DNA of 64,000 nt from Streptomyces sp. NBC_01669 (GTDB taxonomy: Bacteria; Actinomycetota; Actinomycetes; Streptomycetales; Streptomycetaceae). Positions 10,309 to 19,363 of the stretch are shown here, in pieces. Numbering within the stretch: position 1 is the stretch's first letter; every line of letters begins with the position of its first letter. The stretch spans positions 8,741,001 to 8,805,000 of the forward strand of contig NZ_JAPEQG010000001.1 of NCBI RefSeq assembly GCF_026339735.1. The letters are read 5' to 3'. The notes beneath the pieces are model-generated. The model had not been told where the DNA came from. It saw only the letters and a list, made by a program, of their open reading frames with translations, and did no database searches. Both the position numbers and the translations under genes were made by a program.

Positions 10309-11335
10309 CACCACTACGAAGGCCACGGCCCGGCGCGGCCTCGGCGGCGCGGTGCGCTGGGACACCGCGGTGGGCGCCCTGTTCGTCGTCCTGCTGCTGT
10401 GCTCCTTCTCGTTCGTCGACAACTTCGGCAACGCGCTCAACGTCTCGTTCCTGATCGGCAACACCCTGCCGATCGCCCTGATCGCGCTGCCCATGACGCT
10501 GCTGGTGGTCTCCGGCGAGGTCGACCTTTCGGTGGGCTCCACGGCGGGCCTGTCGGGAGCGGTGATGGGTGCCCTGTGGAACGAGGGCATGAGCATCGAG
10601 ACGATCATCCCGCTGTGCCTGCTGCTCGGTGTGGTCTGCGGTCTGATCAACGGACTGCTCGTCACCCGCCTCGGCCTGCCCTCCCTCGCCGTCACCATCG
10701 GAACCATGGCCGCCTACCGGGGCATCGCCCAGATCATCCTCGGCTCCGACTCGGTCACCGACTTCCCCTCCCAGTACCTGGACTTTGGGGCGGGCCGGAT
10801 CGGCGACACCTTCATCCCGTATGCCGCACTGCCGTTCCTGGTGCTGCTGGCCATCGCGGTGGTCGTCCTGCACGCCACCCCCGTCGGGCGTTCGCTGTTC
10901 GCGATCGGCGCCTCCGAGGAGGCCGCCCGGTTCGCCGGTATCCGCGTCAAGCGCCTGAAGCTGTCCATGTTCGTCACCACCGGTCTGCTCTCCGCGCTCA
11001 CCGGTGTCTTCTGGGCCCTGCACTACGCCAGCGCCCGCTACGACAACGCCACCGGCCTCGAACTCTCCGTCATCGCCGCGGTCCTGCTCGGCGGCATCGA
11101 CTTCGACGGCGGCAAGGGCACCCTCGGCGGCGCGATCGCCGGTGTGTTCCTGCTCGGCACCCTGCAAAACGTGATGAGCCTGCTCAACGTCTCCGCCCAG
11201 TCCCAGATCGTCGTCACCGGTGTCCTGCTGGTGGTCTCCGTCCTCGCCCCGCGCGTCGGCCGGCAGATCGCCCAGAGCAGGGCTCGCAGAAAGGCGACCG
11301 CGGTTCCCCTGAGACCGCCGGCCGCCACCTCCTGA
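10301..11335 (+). CDS. rhaQ: Sugar ABC transporter permease 2
   Basis: 344-residue paralogue of the preceding permease with the matching motif SGEVDLSVGSTAGLSGAV and the coupling segment GASEEAARFAGIRVKRLK. The ATG at 10301 lies 8 bp inside the end of the upstream gene and is preceded by GAGGAG at 10287-10292. Two different permeases are characteristic of rhamnose-type CUT2 importers. Confidence 0.9.
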   Translation: MTDTTTKATARRGLGGAVRWDTAVGALFVVLLLCSFSFVDNFGNALNVSFLIGNTLPIALIALPMTLLVVSGEVDLSVGSTAGLSGAVMGALWNEGMSIETIIPLCLLLGVVCGLINGLLVTRLGLPSLAVTIGTMAAYRGIAQIILGSDSVTDFPSQYLDFGAGRIGDTFIPYAALPFLVLLAIAVVVLHATPVGRSLFAIGASEEAARFAGIRVKRLKLSMFVTTGLLSALTGVFWALHYASARYDNATGLELSVIAAVLLGGIDFDGGKGTLGGAIAGVFLLGTLQNVMSLLNVSAQSQIVVTGVLLVVSVLAPRVGRQIAQSRARRKATAVPLRPPAATS

Positions 11336-11364
11336 AGGGGCTGCCGACACCGTCGGCAGCCCCT
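11336..11364 (+). terminator. Intra-operon hairpin between permease and binding protein genes
   Basis: A 13-bp perfect stem (11336-11348 with 11352-11364) with a 3-nt loop directly follows the rhaQ stop. It may protect upstream mRNA or partly terminate it and so set the permease-to-binding-protein ratio. Confidence 0.65.
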
Positions 11365-11451
11365 GCGGGGAGGCGGAGCGACACCGTCCGCCGCGCCCCG
11401 AACCAGGCAACACCCCCGTACAAAGCCGTACTTCGCAACGATAGGACCCTC

Positions 11452-12537
11452 ATGTCTCTCGCCACCGTCAGAACCCGTCGACTCACCCTCGCCGTCGCCA
11501 CTGCCACCGTTCTCGCCCTGGGCGCCACTGCCTGCGGCGGCACCACCAAGAACGACACGGACAAGAAGTCCGGTTCCGCCGTGACCGGAAAGGCCGACGC
11601 CAACGCGGAAACCAAGAAGGGCCTGAAGATCGCCTTCCTGCCCAAGCAGGTCAACAACCCGTACTTCACCATCGCCGACACGGCCGGCAAGAAGGCCGTC
11701 GAGGAGCTCGGTTCGACCTACCAGGAGGTCGGCACCAGCAGCGGCACCGACACCTCCGGCCAGGTCTCCTACGTCAACACCCTCACCCAGCAGCAGGTGA
11801 ACGCCATCGCGGTGTCCGCCCAGGACCCCGGTGCCCTGTGCACTGCGCTGAAGCAGGCGATGAAGAACGGCGTCAGCGTCGTCACCTACGACTCCGACAC
11901 CAAGACCGACTGCCGCCAGGTCTTCGTCTCCCAGGCCTCCGCGGAGGACCTCGGCCGTACCCAGGTCCAGCAGATGGCGAAGCAGATCGGCGGCAAGGGC
12001 GAGATCGCGATCCTGTCCGCCGCCCAGACCGCCACCAACCAGAACACCTGGATCGACTTCATGAAGGAGGAACTGAAGAAGCCCGAGTACAAGGACATCA
12101 AGCTGGTCAAGGTCGCCTACGGCGACGACGACGCCCAGAAGTCCTTCCAACAGACCCAGGGCCTGCTCCAGGAGTACCCCGACCTGAAGGGGATCATCTC
12201 CCCGACCACCGTTGGCATCAAGGCCGCCGCCCAGTACCTGTCCGGCTCCAAGTACAAGGGCAAGGTCAAGCTGACCGGCCTGGGCACCCCCAACGACATG
12301 CGTGCCTACGTCAAGAACGGCACCGTCGACGCCTTCGAGCTGTGGGACCCGAACAAGCTCGGTGAGCTCGCCGCCCGCACCGCCGTCGCCCTGCAGTCGG
12401 GCCAGATCACCGGCGCCGAGGGGCAGACCTTCAAGGCCGGCGGCATGGGGACGTACACCATCGGCAAGGACGGTGTGGTCTCCCTCGGCAAGCCGACCGT
12501 CTTCGACGCGAAGAACATCGACCAGTACAAGTTCTGA
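11452..12537 (+). CDS. rhaS: Rhamnose ABC transporter substrate-binding lipoprotein
   Basis: 361-residue periplasmic-binding-protein type 1 (ribose-binding-like) protein. The N-terminus has arginines (RTRR), a hydrophobic core and Cys28 in the context GATACGG, a lipoprotein signal, so it should be anchored outside the membrane. The ligand-domain segments FLPKQVNNPYF and SYVNTLTQQQVNAIAVSAQDP are typical of the family. It captures L-rhamnose and delivers it to the two permeases. ATG 11452 is preceded by AGGA at short spacing. Hairpins lie on both sides (11336-11364 and 12548-12589), consistent with an independently stabilised, abundant message. Confidence 0.92.
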   Translation: MSLATVRTRRLTLAVATATVLALGATACGGTTKNDTDKKSGSAVTGKADANAETKKGLKIAFLPKQVNNPYFTIADTAGKKAVEELGSTYQEVGTSSGTDTSGQVSYVNTLTQQQVNAIAVSAQDPGALCTALKQAMKNGVSVVTYDSDTKTDCRQVFVSQASAEDLGRTQVQQMAKQIGGKGEIAILSAAQTATNQNTWIDFMKEELKKPEYKDIKLVKVAYGDDDAQKSFQQTQGLLQEYPDLKGIISPTTVGIKAAAQYLSGSKYKGKVKLTGLGTPNDMRAYVKNGTVDAFELWDPNKLGELAARTAVALQSGQITGAEGQTFKAGGMGTYTIGKDGVVSLGKPTVFDAKNIDQYKF

Positions 12538-12547
12538 TCCCAGCACA

Positions 12548-12589
12548 GGTGGGGCCGCTCCGCCGCGACCGCGGAGAAGCGGCCCCACC
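12548..12589 (+). terminator. Hairpin after the binding-protein gene
   Basis: A 12-bp stem (12548-12559 with 12578-12589), extended inward by a further CCGC/GCGG pairing with a small bulge, sits just after the rhaS stop and before rhaM. Confidence 0.65.
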
Positions 12590-12616
12590 CCCGTACGCAC
12601 CCACCAAGGACATGAC

Positions 12617-12937
12617 ATGCAGCGTGTCTGCTTCCTGCTCAAGGTCAGGCCCGACCGGGCCGAGGAGTACCGCGAACGCCACCGGCACGTGTGGGCCGAG
12701 ATGCGCGAGGCACTCTCCGCGGCCGGCTGGCACAACTACTCGCTCTTCCTGCGCGAGGACGGTCTGCTGGTCGGCTATCTGGAGACCGAGGACTTCGACG
12801 CGGCCCGCGCCGCCATGGACGCCACCGACGTGAACGCGCGGTGGCAGGCCGAGATGTCCGAGTTCTTCGAGGAGCTGGACGGCCGGGCACCCGACGCCGC
12901 CATGCTCCCCCTCACGGAGGTGTTCCACCTGCCATGA
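12617..12937 (+). CDS. rhaM: L-rhamnose mutarotase
   Basis: 106 residues, the family's normal size (RhaM/RhaU, ferredoxin-like alpha/beta barrel). It interconverts the alpha and beta anomers of L-rhamnose so that the isomerase receives its preferred anomer. Family segments YRERHRHVWAEM (active-site His), GWHNYSLFLREDGLLVGYLE and MDATDVNARWQAEM are visible. ATG 12617 has AAGGA 6 bp upstream. Its stop overlaps the start of the LacI regulator (ATGA), tying regulator expression to the catabolic operon. Confidence 0.92.
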   Translation: MQRVCFLLKVRPDRAEEYRERHRHVWAEMREALSAAGWHNYSLFLREDGLLVGYLETEDFDAARAAMDATDVNARWQAEMSEFFEELDGRAPDAAMLPLTEVFHLP

Positions 12938-14070
12938 GAACCGGGCTGGGCTTCTCCGGGACGGACGGCTCCTTGCCGTTCCCGCCGACCGACGGCCCCG
13001 TCATCCGCGGAGCCGACCGGGAAGGCGCCTTGGCGAGACGTACGACGGGCAACCGGTCCGCAGTCGGAATCAAGGACGTGGCACGGGAGGCGAAGGTCTC
13101 CGTCGGCACCGTCTCCAATGTGCTCAACCGCCCCGAACGGGTCTCCGACCGGACCCGCCGCCATGTTCAGCAAGTGATCGCCCACCTCGGCTACGTCCGC
13201 AGCGAGTCGGCCCGCCAACTGCGAGCGGGCCGCAGCCGTATCGTCTCGCTGCTGGTCCTGGACATGGGAAACCCGTTCTTCGTCGACGTCGTGCGCGGGG
13301 CCGAACGCACCGCGCGCGACGCGGGACTGGCCGTCATGGTCTGCAACAGTGGCCAGAGCGTCCAGGAGGAGGCGGACTACCTCGCACTCTTCGCCGAGCA
13401 ACGGGTGCGCGGGGCACTGGTCACCTCCGCCGACTCCAGCGGCCATACGCTGCGCGAGTTCCGCCGGTTCGGCATTCCCTTCGTGGTCGTGGACCGGGTG
13501 GACGGCAACGAGGAGGGCTGCTCGGTCGCCGTCGACAACGTGGCAGGCGGCGCCCTGGCCATCAGACACCTGACGGCCGCAGGCCACCGCTGGATCGCCT
13601 TCGTCAGCGGGCCCGAGCACCTCAAACAGGTGCAGGACCGGCGGGCGGGCGCCCTGAAGGCCCTCGACGAGGCGGGGCTGCCCCACGAGGCACTGCACGA
13701 ACTGCCCACCGACCGCCTCGACGTGGCCGCGGGCCGCGACGCCGGAGCCCGCCTGCTGGGGCTGGCGCGGCGGCCCACCGCGGTGTTCTGCGCCAACGAC
13801 CTGCTGGCCCTGGGGGTGCTCCAGACGCTGTACACCGCGGGGGTGAGAGTGCCCGACGACATCGCCATCGTCGGTTACGACGACATCGAGTTCGCGGCCG
13901 CGGCCACCGTGCCGCTCACCTCGGTGCGTCAGCCCGCCTACGCCATCGGCTCCATCGCCGCCGACCTGCTGCTGCAGGAGACGGGGGAGAAGGCCGGCGA
14001 GCACCGGCACGAACACGTGGTGCTCCCGCCGGAGCTGGTGGTACGGCAGTCGAGCACGGCCGGCGGCTGA
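12934..14070 (+). CDS. LacI-family transcriptional regulator of rhamnose genes
   Basis: 378 residues. The helix-turn-helix (about residues 45-66, VGIKDVAREAKVSVGTVSNVL) is followed by a PBP1-like effector-binding domain (LLVLDMGNPFFVDVVRGAE, VFCANDLLALGVLQ). The HTH is preceded by about 44 extra residues compared with ordinary LacI proteins. The ATG is supported by the 4-bp overlap with rhaM and a GGAGG about 13 bp upstream; a shorter product from an internal start is possible. From position it should sense L-rhamnose or a pathway intermediate and bind the TGAATCGATTCA-type palindromes at 7396 and near 19.2-19.4 kb. That assignment is inference. Confidence 0.9.
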   Translation: MRTGLGFSGTDGSLPFPPTDGPVIRGADREGALARRTTGNRSAVGIKDVAREAKVSVGTVSNVLNRPERVSDRTRRHVQQVIAHLGYVRSESARQLRAGRSRIVSLLVLDMGNPFFVDVVRGAERTARDAGLAVMVCNSGQSVQEEADYLALFAEQRVRGALVTSADSSGHTLREFRRFGIPFVVVDRVDGNEEGCSVAVDNVAGGALAIRHLTAAGHRWIAFVSGPEHLKQVQDRRAGALKALDEAGLPHEALHELPTDRLDVAAGRDAGARLLGLARRPTAVFCANDLLALGVLQTLYTAGVRVPDDIAIVGYDDIEFAAAATVPLTSVRQPAYAIGSIAADLLLQETGEKAGEHRHEHVVLPPELVVRQSSTAGG

Positions 14071-14087
14071 GGAACGCCGGGGCCACG

Positions 14088-14150
14088 GAGCACCACCATC
14101 GGGGTCCGCAACGCCGGGGTCCGGAGCGCCGGGGTCCGCAATGCCAGGCC
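14088..14150. repeat. Short direct repeats of CGGGGTCCG-type units
   Basis: Three imperfect copies of a roughly 15-bp unit (GGGGTCCG followed by an AACGCC-like core) lie between the regulator stop and the tnpB region. They may belong to the left part of the IS605-type element or be simple slippage products. Confidence 0.5.
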
Positions 14151-14335
14151 GGGAAACACCGGGGTTGCGAGCTGCTGTCGGTTTGCTGCGCTGAAGTGAG
14201 TTGGAGCGAGCGGGAGTGAGCCTCTGTCGGCGGGTTCATGGGGGGAACGGGGGTTCTGGGGTCGAGTGTGTGACCTTTGGTGCCTGTGTTCGTTGGGCTG
14301 GGTGGCAGGTGTCCGGCCTTGCGGGAGGGGGTGAT

Positions 14336-16006
14336 GTGGTGGGTGGTCTGCGGAAGTTGGCCGTGCCCTTCGTGGTGCCCGGGCCTTGCGGGGTGGCGAT
14401 CCGGGACCGGCTGGGGCACCTCACCCCCCACGACGAGATGGTGCTGCGCGCGGTCGGCGAGCACCAGGGTGCGCTGGCTTCCCGTGATCTCAAGGATCGC
14501 TGTGCGGATGGCCACGATCACAGCGCTCAGACATGGGCGGCGCGTAAGCGGGAGCTGACGGCACGGTCGTCGTCGCGGATCGCGGGTGCGATCACCAAGG
14601 CCACGCACGATCAGTGGGCGCTGGCCCGGCGTTGCCAGGCCGCGCACGTGAAGAGCCTGGCGGCCGGGATCAGGACGTTGCGGCATCGGTTGTCCCTCCC
14701 GATCGGGGAGAAGGGCACCAGGCGCGCGGCGGGTGGCTACCGCTCCCGGGGTGAGTGGTTCCGCAAGTCCCGCCGCCTCGCGGCACTGGAGGACCGGCAC
14801 ACGGCGGCTGTTGCCGACTGGCAGGCCGGACGGGTCCGAGTGGTGCGGGGCGGGAAACGTCTCCTCAACACCCGCCACCACCTCACCCAGGCCCAGCTCA
14901 CCGAAGACCGGTGGCGGCAACGGTGGGAGGCGGAACGCTGGTTCGTCGCCGCCGACGGTGAGTCGGGTAAGCGGTTCGGGAACGAGACGATCCGTGTCAC
15001 CCCGGACGGCGAAGTGTCCATCAAACTGCCTGCCCCGCTCGCGCACCTGGCCAACGCCCAGCACGGCCGGTACACCCTCACCTCCCGCATCGCATTTGCG
15101 CACCGGGGTGGGGAGTGGGCCGACCGCATCACCGCGCACCGGGCCGTCGCCTACCGCATCCACCTCGATACGGAGCGAGGCCGCTGGTATTTCACCGCGT
15201 CCTGGCAACGCCCCGTCGTCCAGACCATGCCGTTGGAGACTGCCCGCGCCCGGGGCATGATCGGCGTCGACACCAACGCCGACCACTTCGCCGCCTACCT
15301 TCTCGACCGGCACGGCAACCCGGTCGGTGACCCGCACCGCTTCCCCTACGACCTGTCCGGCACCGCCGCTCACCGCGACGCACAGCTCCGCCACGCCCTG
15401 ACCCGGTTGATCAACTGGGCCAAGCAGGCTGGCGTCGCCGCGATCGGCATCGAAGACCTCGACTTCACCGCCGAGAAGACCCGCGAGAAACACGGCCGCA
15501 GGAAACGGTTCCGGCAGCTCATCTCCGGCATGCCCACCGGCAAGCTCCAGGCCCGACTGGTGTCGATGGCCGCCGAACACGGCCTGAGCATTGTCGCGGT
15601 CGACCCGGCCTACACCTCCCAGTGGGGTGCCCAGCACTGGCAGAAACCGCTGACCACCCCCCACCGAAAGATGTCCCGTCACGATGCCGCCGGTATCGCG
15701 ATCGGACGACGCGCCCTCGGACACCCGGTCCGGGATGGGGTATCCCCTGCTCGAACGGAGTTGAGAGCTTGGGGAAGGACGGCACCGCCCCCACACGACC
15801 GGAGTGATCGTGCGGGGCATCGGACCGTCCAGGCCGGACCAGGTGACCGGGGGCGTGAGGGAACCCGCCCACCGACAACGGACCGTGCCCACGAAGGGCC
15901 GTCGCCGAGCGGGAAGCGAAAGCGGGAACCCATTGCATCCAACACCGTTCGGGATGCGCGCAGTACGCAGCGGTGGGTCCAAGACTCACTTATGTGCACT
16001 GGTTAG
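14336..16006 (+). CDS. tnpB: IS605-type TnpB (RNA-guided RuvC nuclease), zinc ribbon absent
   Basis: About 556 residues from GTG 14336, chosen for the GGGAGGGGG just upstream; ATG 14201 is the alternative. The RuvC-like catalytic triad is present: Asp in IGVDTN (15269-15271), Glu in IGIEDLDF (15452-15454) and Asp in SRHDAAG (15683-15685). Between the second and third motifs, where most TnpB proteins have a CxxC...CxxC zinc ribbon, this protein has DPAYTSQWGAQHWQ and no cysteine pairs. The Arg/Pro-rich C-terminus is read through the element's right end. No tnpA (Y1 transposase) is nearby, so the element is non-autonomous unless helped in trans. By family knowledge such proteins are guided by an RNA made from the gene's 3' end and flank. 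Confidence 0.8.
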   Translation: MVGGLRKLAVPFVVPGPCGVAIRDRLGHLTPHDEMVLRAVGEHQGALASRDLKDRCADGHDHSAQTWAARKRELTARSSSRIAGAITKATHDQWALARRCQAAHVKSLAAGIRTLRHRLSLPIGEKGTRRAAGGYRSRGEWFRKSRRLAALEDRHTAAVADWQAGRVRVVRGGKRLLNTRHHLTQAQLTEDRWRQRWEAERWFVAADGESGKRFGNETIRVTPDGEVSIKLPAPLAHLANAQHGRYTLTSRIAFAHRGGEWADRITAHRAVAYRIHLDTERGRWYFTASWQRPVVQTMPLETARARGMIGVDTNADHFAAYLLDRHGNPVGDPHRFPYDLSGTAAHRDAQLRHALTRLINWAKQAGVAAIGIEDLDFTAEKTREKHGRRKRFRQLISGMPTGKLQARLVSMAAEHGLSIVAVDPAYTSQWGAQHWQKPLTTPHRKMSRHDAAGIAIGRRALGHPVRDGVSPARTELRAWGRTAPPPHDRSDRAGHRTVQAGPGDRGREGTRPPTTDRAHEGPSPSGKRKREPIASNTVRDARSTQRWVQDSLMCTG

Positions 16007-16015
16007 GAACGGTCC
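15960..16015 (+). mobile_element. Right end of the IS605-type element (putative omega-RNA scaffold end)
   Basis: From about 15963 to 16015 the DNA matches, with few changes, the reverse complement of 41515-41568, up to and including GGTTAGGAACGGT; beyond that the two loci differ. The shared block includes the last codons of tnpB (WVQDSL...TG stop) and an imperfect subterminal inverted repeat. The conserved edge marks the element boundary, and the adjacent unique sequence would be the guide segment if an omega RNA is made. Confidence 0.65.
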
Positions 16016-16124
16016 GCTTCCCGAAGCCGGGAGAGCGGACCCCGGTGTTCCGCATTCCGCCGTGCCCGCGCCGCCCGGCCGCCCCGGCCACCACCCGTTC
16101 TCCGCCCTCCCCGTACAACACGGC

Positions 16125-16162
16125 GGGCCGGGGCGGGGACACCTGGTCCTCCGCCCCGGCCC
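16125..16162 (-). terminator. Terminator of the minus-strand GH106 gene
   Basis: A perfect 12-bp stem (16125-16136 with 16151-16162), whose 14-nt loop can itself pair GGAC with GTCC, lies 24 bp beyond the GH106 stop. Confidence 0.75.
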
Positions 16163-16185
16163 GCGCGCTCACCGCGGTGCCGTGC

Positions 16186-19161
16186 TCACGCGTGCACGGT
16201 CGCGGTCCCGTACGGCACCACCCGCACCGGGCCCAGCAGCCCGTACGCCTGACGTGTCGCGGCGCCGAACACCGGCGCGTCGGCCACCCGCAGCCGGTTC
16301 AGCAGCGTCGTCGCCACCTCCACCTCGACGGTGTTGGAGCCCTGCCGCAGCCGCGAGCCCAGGTCCACCACCCGCGTCACCTGGTCCGCCGGCGGAAGGT
16401 CTCGGCCGTTGACGCGGATGCGGAAGGTGTCGCAGACCTCGCCCAGCTCCAGCCGCGCCCCGGTCCCCTCGGTCCACTCCTCGCCCAGGGTGAACGCGGC
16501 GCGGTAGGTACCCACGCCCGACACGTCCTCCAGACCGGTGATCTGCGACCACGGCAGAAGCCCGTCCGGCAGCGACAGCTGGTGCCGCACACGGACGGTC
16601 TCGGTGGCCTTCGAGCCCGGCTGCCAGTCCTCCACGTCCAGCTTCCACGACTCCAGGGCGAACGGCGCGGGCACAGTCCGGACGACGGCGTTCACCGAGC
16701 GCCCGTTGTCGAACGTGGTGCGGTAGGCGCCCGCGGCGACGGCCCGCACCTCGAACGTCCGGCTGTCGGCGGTGACCACCTCGTCGGCGTGGGTGGCGGT
16801 GACGTGCCGGGCAAAGACGCCACCGGTGGGCCGGGACAGCCGCACGATGCTCACGGCACCGGGCGCCAGGTCCACGGTGAGACGGATCCGTCCGTCCTCG
16901 GTGCGGGTGTACGCGGCGAGCGGCGTGACCGAACCGGTCCACGGGTCCAGCAGGTGGGGGACTGCCCCGCGGACATGGGCGGTCAGGGTGACATCGTGAC
17001 GGATCCGGGAACCCGTCGACCCCTTCTTGCTGACCGCGTCGTTGGCGAAGAAGAAGTAGTCCGTGTCGTCGTCCCGGCGGTGCGCGTGCAGCAGCATCGA
17101 TGTCTCGGCGTACTCCACGTCGCGCCGCAGCCCCAGCGCCTCGATGGCCTCGGGCACGTTGGGACGGTCCGCGACGGTGTGCACGGTGGGCCGCTTCTGC
17201 AGCTCCACGAGCAGCTCGCGCAGCCGGGTGTTGTCGTCCGCGGCGGCGGGCATCCCGGGCACGTGCGCGTCCGACCAGTTGCCTATCAGGATGATCGCGA
17301 GACCCGCGTCCGCGTAGGCGACCAGCCGCCGGGCCACATCGAGCTGGAGCGTGTGTTCACGGCCGCTCATGACGTCGCCGTCGACGACGAGCGCCTTGCA
17401 GGAGGGGCCGTCGGGGGCGAACCGGCCGTTGCGCACCACGGCACTGGGCAGGTCGAGCAGACGCGGGCTGAGGAAGGTGTGCGTCCAACCGACGGGCACG
17501 CCGTCACCGGTGAACCAGGGCGCCCCGAGCCCGGAACCCGCGTAGCCCTTCTGTCGCAGCACCCCCACATCGACCTGGTTGACCCCGGTCTGCAGCACCT
17601 GCTGGATCCTGGCCAGGCAGTCGGCGACGATGTCGGCGTGCTGCCAGGTGGGCTGGCGCGGGCCCCAGGCCTCGCCGTACCCGGCACCGCCTCTGTATGG
17701 CGAGAAGGCGGCGAAGCCCGGCCAGGCGGCGCCGGGCGCGTCGGCGTAGGCGAAGCCGTGGAACACCGCCTGGTTGACGCCGGCCGCGTACTGGATGACC
17801 AGCTTTTTCAAGGTGGCGGACCAGGTGGTCGAGTAGGCGCCGTTGGCCACACCGCCGGCCTCGTTCGACAGGACGAGACGGCCGCCCATGTCCCGGCCGC
17901 CCGCCAGGCACCGGAAGTCGTCCAGGTTCTTGAAGCCGAGGGACTCGCCCTCGGGGATGTCCAGGATCGCCGCCTTGTAGATCGCGTCGGTCTCCAGGCC
18001 GTACGGCTGGATGCGCAGCTTCAGGCCCAGAGTGTGCGCCCAGTTCTGCAGCGGACGCAGGTGGTGCTCGACGTACAGCTCGGTGATGACGTCCATGACG
18101 TCGCTGCGTACCGGCTTGTCGACGGCCGGGCCGAAGCTGAAGACGGGCTTCTCCTTCTTCTCGACCACGGCCGCCAGGTACGGCAGCAGCGAGTACCCCT
18201 TGCGGCGCTCGAACTCGGCGGGCAGCTTCGGCGTCCACAGGGTGGCGTCGGTCTCCAGCTCGATGGAGTCCTCGAACAGCGCGCCGCCCACGTCGCGCAA
18301 CAGCGACCGGATCGCCGGGGTGAGGATGTGCTCTTCCCAGAAGCCGGTGACGGCGCCGGTGCCCGCGTCGCTGAAGTGGTCGACGACGTAGGAGAGCGGG
18401 GTGGTGTGCGCCGGGCCCTCTGGGCGCTGGCCGGAACCGCGCTCCCAGTAGGCGACGACCAGCCAGCTGCCGTCGTCGGGCGCGGTCCAGGTCAGGGTGG
18501 AGCCGCTCACTGCCGAGGTGAGGTCGGTGACGCTGGACTGGTCCAGGACGACGGGGACGGCGCCGGCCGAGCTGCCCGTGGCGACCCGGACGGCCTGCAC
18601 CAGCAGCGGTCGCTGGACGGTGACATCCTCGGAGGCCTCGGACACGGCGGCCGGAAGCGGCCCCGAGTAGGTCTCGCCCGGAGCCACCACGGCCTGGCCG
18701 TGCGCGAGTTCCTTGGCCGCCGCGGTGCTGTCCGGGGTGATCGAGGGAACCGCGGCCGGCCAGGCCGGGCCGACCGTCAGGTCCACCACCACGTCGTGCC
18801 GCTTCGCGGCCCGCAGCGCGGCCTCGACGGCCGCCGTCCACGCCGGGGTGCCCCAGCCGTAGCGCTGGGCGTCGATCTGCTGGCTGAGGCTGTGGGTGAC
18901 GGCCGCGATTTCCACGCCGCCGAAACCGGCGGCGGCGATCCTCCCGATCTCGTCCGCGATCTCACGGGTGTTCACCAGCGCGTCGGGCCACCACCAGCGG
19001 AACTTGGGGCGCACGCCGGACGCGGGGTCGCCGAAGCCGCGCGGCACGGTGCTGCCCTTGCCTTCCTCCGCCGCCGCGGGAACTGCCGTCAGGGGCAGGG
19101 AAGTCGCGGCCGCACCGGCCAGGGCCCCCATCGTCAGTACGGTTCGCCGTCGCAGGCTCAT
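16186..19161 (-). CDS. Secreted GH106-type alpha-L-rhamnosidase
   Basis: 991 residues. The N-terminus SLRRRTVLTMGALAGAAAT is a Tat-type signal ending near VPAAAEEG, so the enzyme is exported folded. The mature start FGDPASGVRPKFRWWWPDA, followed by the TIM-barrel segment AAGFGGVEIAAVTHS, is the hallmark of GH106 proteins. The barrel region contains LFEDSIELE and QPYGLETD acidic segments. C-terminal beta-sandwich domains carry the sugar-binding-like segment RVNGRDLPPADQVTRVVDLG. It should hydrolyse terminal alpha-L-rhamnosyl residues from polysaccharides. ATG 19161 has AAGGAG 5 bp upstream and replaces the longer frame to 19245. It is transcribed divergently from the GH127 gene, with shared operator-like palindromes between them. 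Confidence 0.87.
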   Translation of the reverse strand: MSLRRRTVLTMGALAGAAATSLPLTAVPAAAEEGKGSTVPRGFGDPASGVRPKFRWWWPDALVNTREIADEIGRIAAAGFGGVEIAAVTHSLSQQIDAQRYGWGTPAWTAAVEAALRAAKRHDVVVDLTVGPAWPAAVPSITPDSTAAAKELAHGQAVVAPGETYSGPLPAAVSEASEDVTVQRPLLVQAVRVATGSSAGAVPVVLDQSSVTDLTSAVSGSTLTWTAPDDGSWLVVAYWERGSGQRPEGPAHTTPLSYVVDHFSDAGTGAVTGFWEEHILTPAIRSLLRDVGGALFEDSIELETDATLWTPKLPAEFERRKGYSLLPYLAAVVEKKEKPVFSFGPAVDKPVRSDVMDVITELYVEHHLRPLQNWAHTLGLKLRIQPYGLETDAIYKAAILDIPEGESLGFKNLDDFRCLAGGRDMGGRLVLSNEAGGVANGAYSTTWSATLKKLVIQYAAGVNQAVFHGFAYADAPGAAWPGFAAFSPYRGGAGYGEAWGPRQPTWQHADIVADCLARIQQVLQTGVNQVDVGVLRQKGYAGSGLGAPWFTGDGVPVGWTHTFLSPRLLDLPSAVVRNGRFAPDGPSCKALVVDGDVMSGREHTLQLDVARRLVAYADAGLAIILIGNWSDAHVPGMPAAADDNTRLRELLVELQKRPTVHTVADRPNVPEAIEALGLRRDVEYAETSMLLHAHRRDDDTDYFFFANDAVSKKGSTGSRIRHDVTLTAHVRGAVPHLLDPWTGSVTPLAAYTRTEDGRIRLTVDLAPGAVSIVRLSRPTGGVFARHVTATHADEVVTADSRTFEVRAVAAGAYRTTFDNGRSVNAVVRTVPAPFALESWKLDVEDWQPGSKATETVRVRHQLSLPDGLLPWSQITGLEDVSGVGTYRAAFTLGEEWTEGTGARLELGEVCDTFRIRVNGRDLPPADQVTRVVDLGSRLRQGSNTVEVEVATTLLNRLRVADAPVFGAATRQAYGLLGPVRVVPYGTATVHA

Positions 19162-19220
19162 GTTGCTCCTTGTCGGGCCCACCGGGGCGTGAAGCACCGG
19201 GACCTGGAACGCAGGTTCAT

Positions 19221-19245
19221 TTGAAACGCCGTTCAAACGATTCAA
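19221..19245. promoter_or_regulatory. Operator-like palindrome in the GH106/GH127 divergent promoter
   Basis: TTGAAACGCCGTTCAA (19221-19236) is an interrupted palindrome. It overlaps AAACGATTCAA (19235-19245), an 11-mer repeated exactly at 19364-19374. Its GATTCA half-site matches the rhaI/importer palindrome at 7396-7407. It is a probable binding site of the LacI regulator at 12934. Confidence 0.6.
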
Positions 19246-19363
19246 TTAACGCGCCGGAAATCTACGTGCTCGGTGTACTCAACGCAATAGGGGTGAAGAA
19301 AAGAGCTGCTGCGTACATCTTGACGCGCGGCGATCCCGCCCCCAGAGTGGCCGTCATCCAAAA

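Noticed and set aside
7999-10707. 902-codon minus-strand frame across the ABC transporter genes
   Set aside because: Antisense artefact of GC-rich coding DNA; the plus-strand genes have full families and ribosome sites.
14088-14150. Short direct repeats considered as a CRISPR array
   Set aside because: Units are about 15 bp, imperfect and without regular spacers; no cas genes are present.
15973-19224. 1083-codon plus-strand frame opposite the first GH106 gene
   Set aside because: Antisense to a well-supported glycoside hydrolase with a Tat signal and ribosome site.
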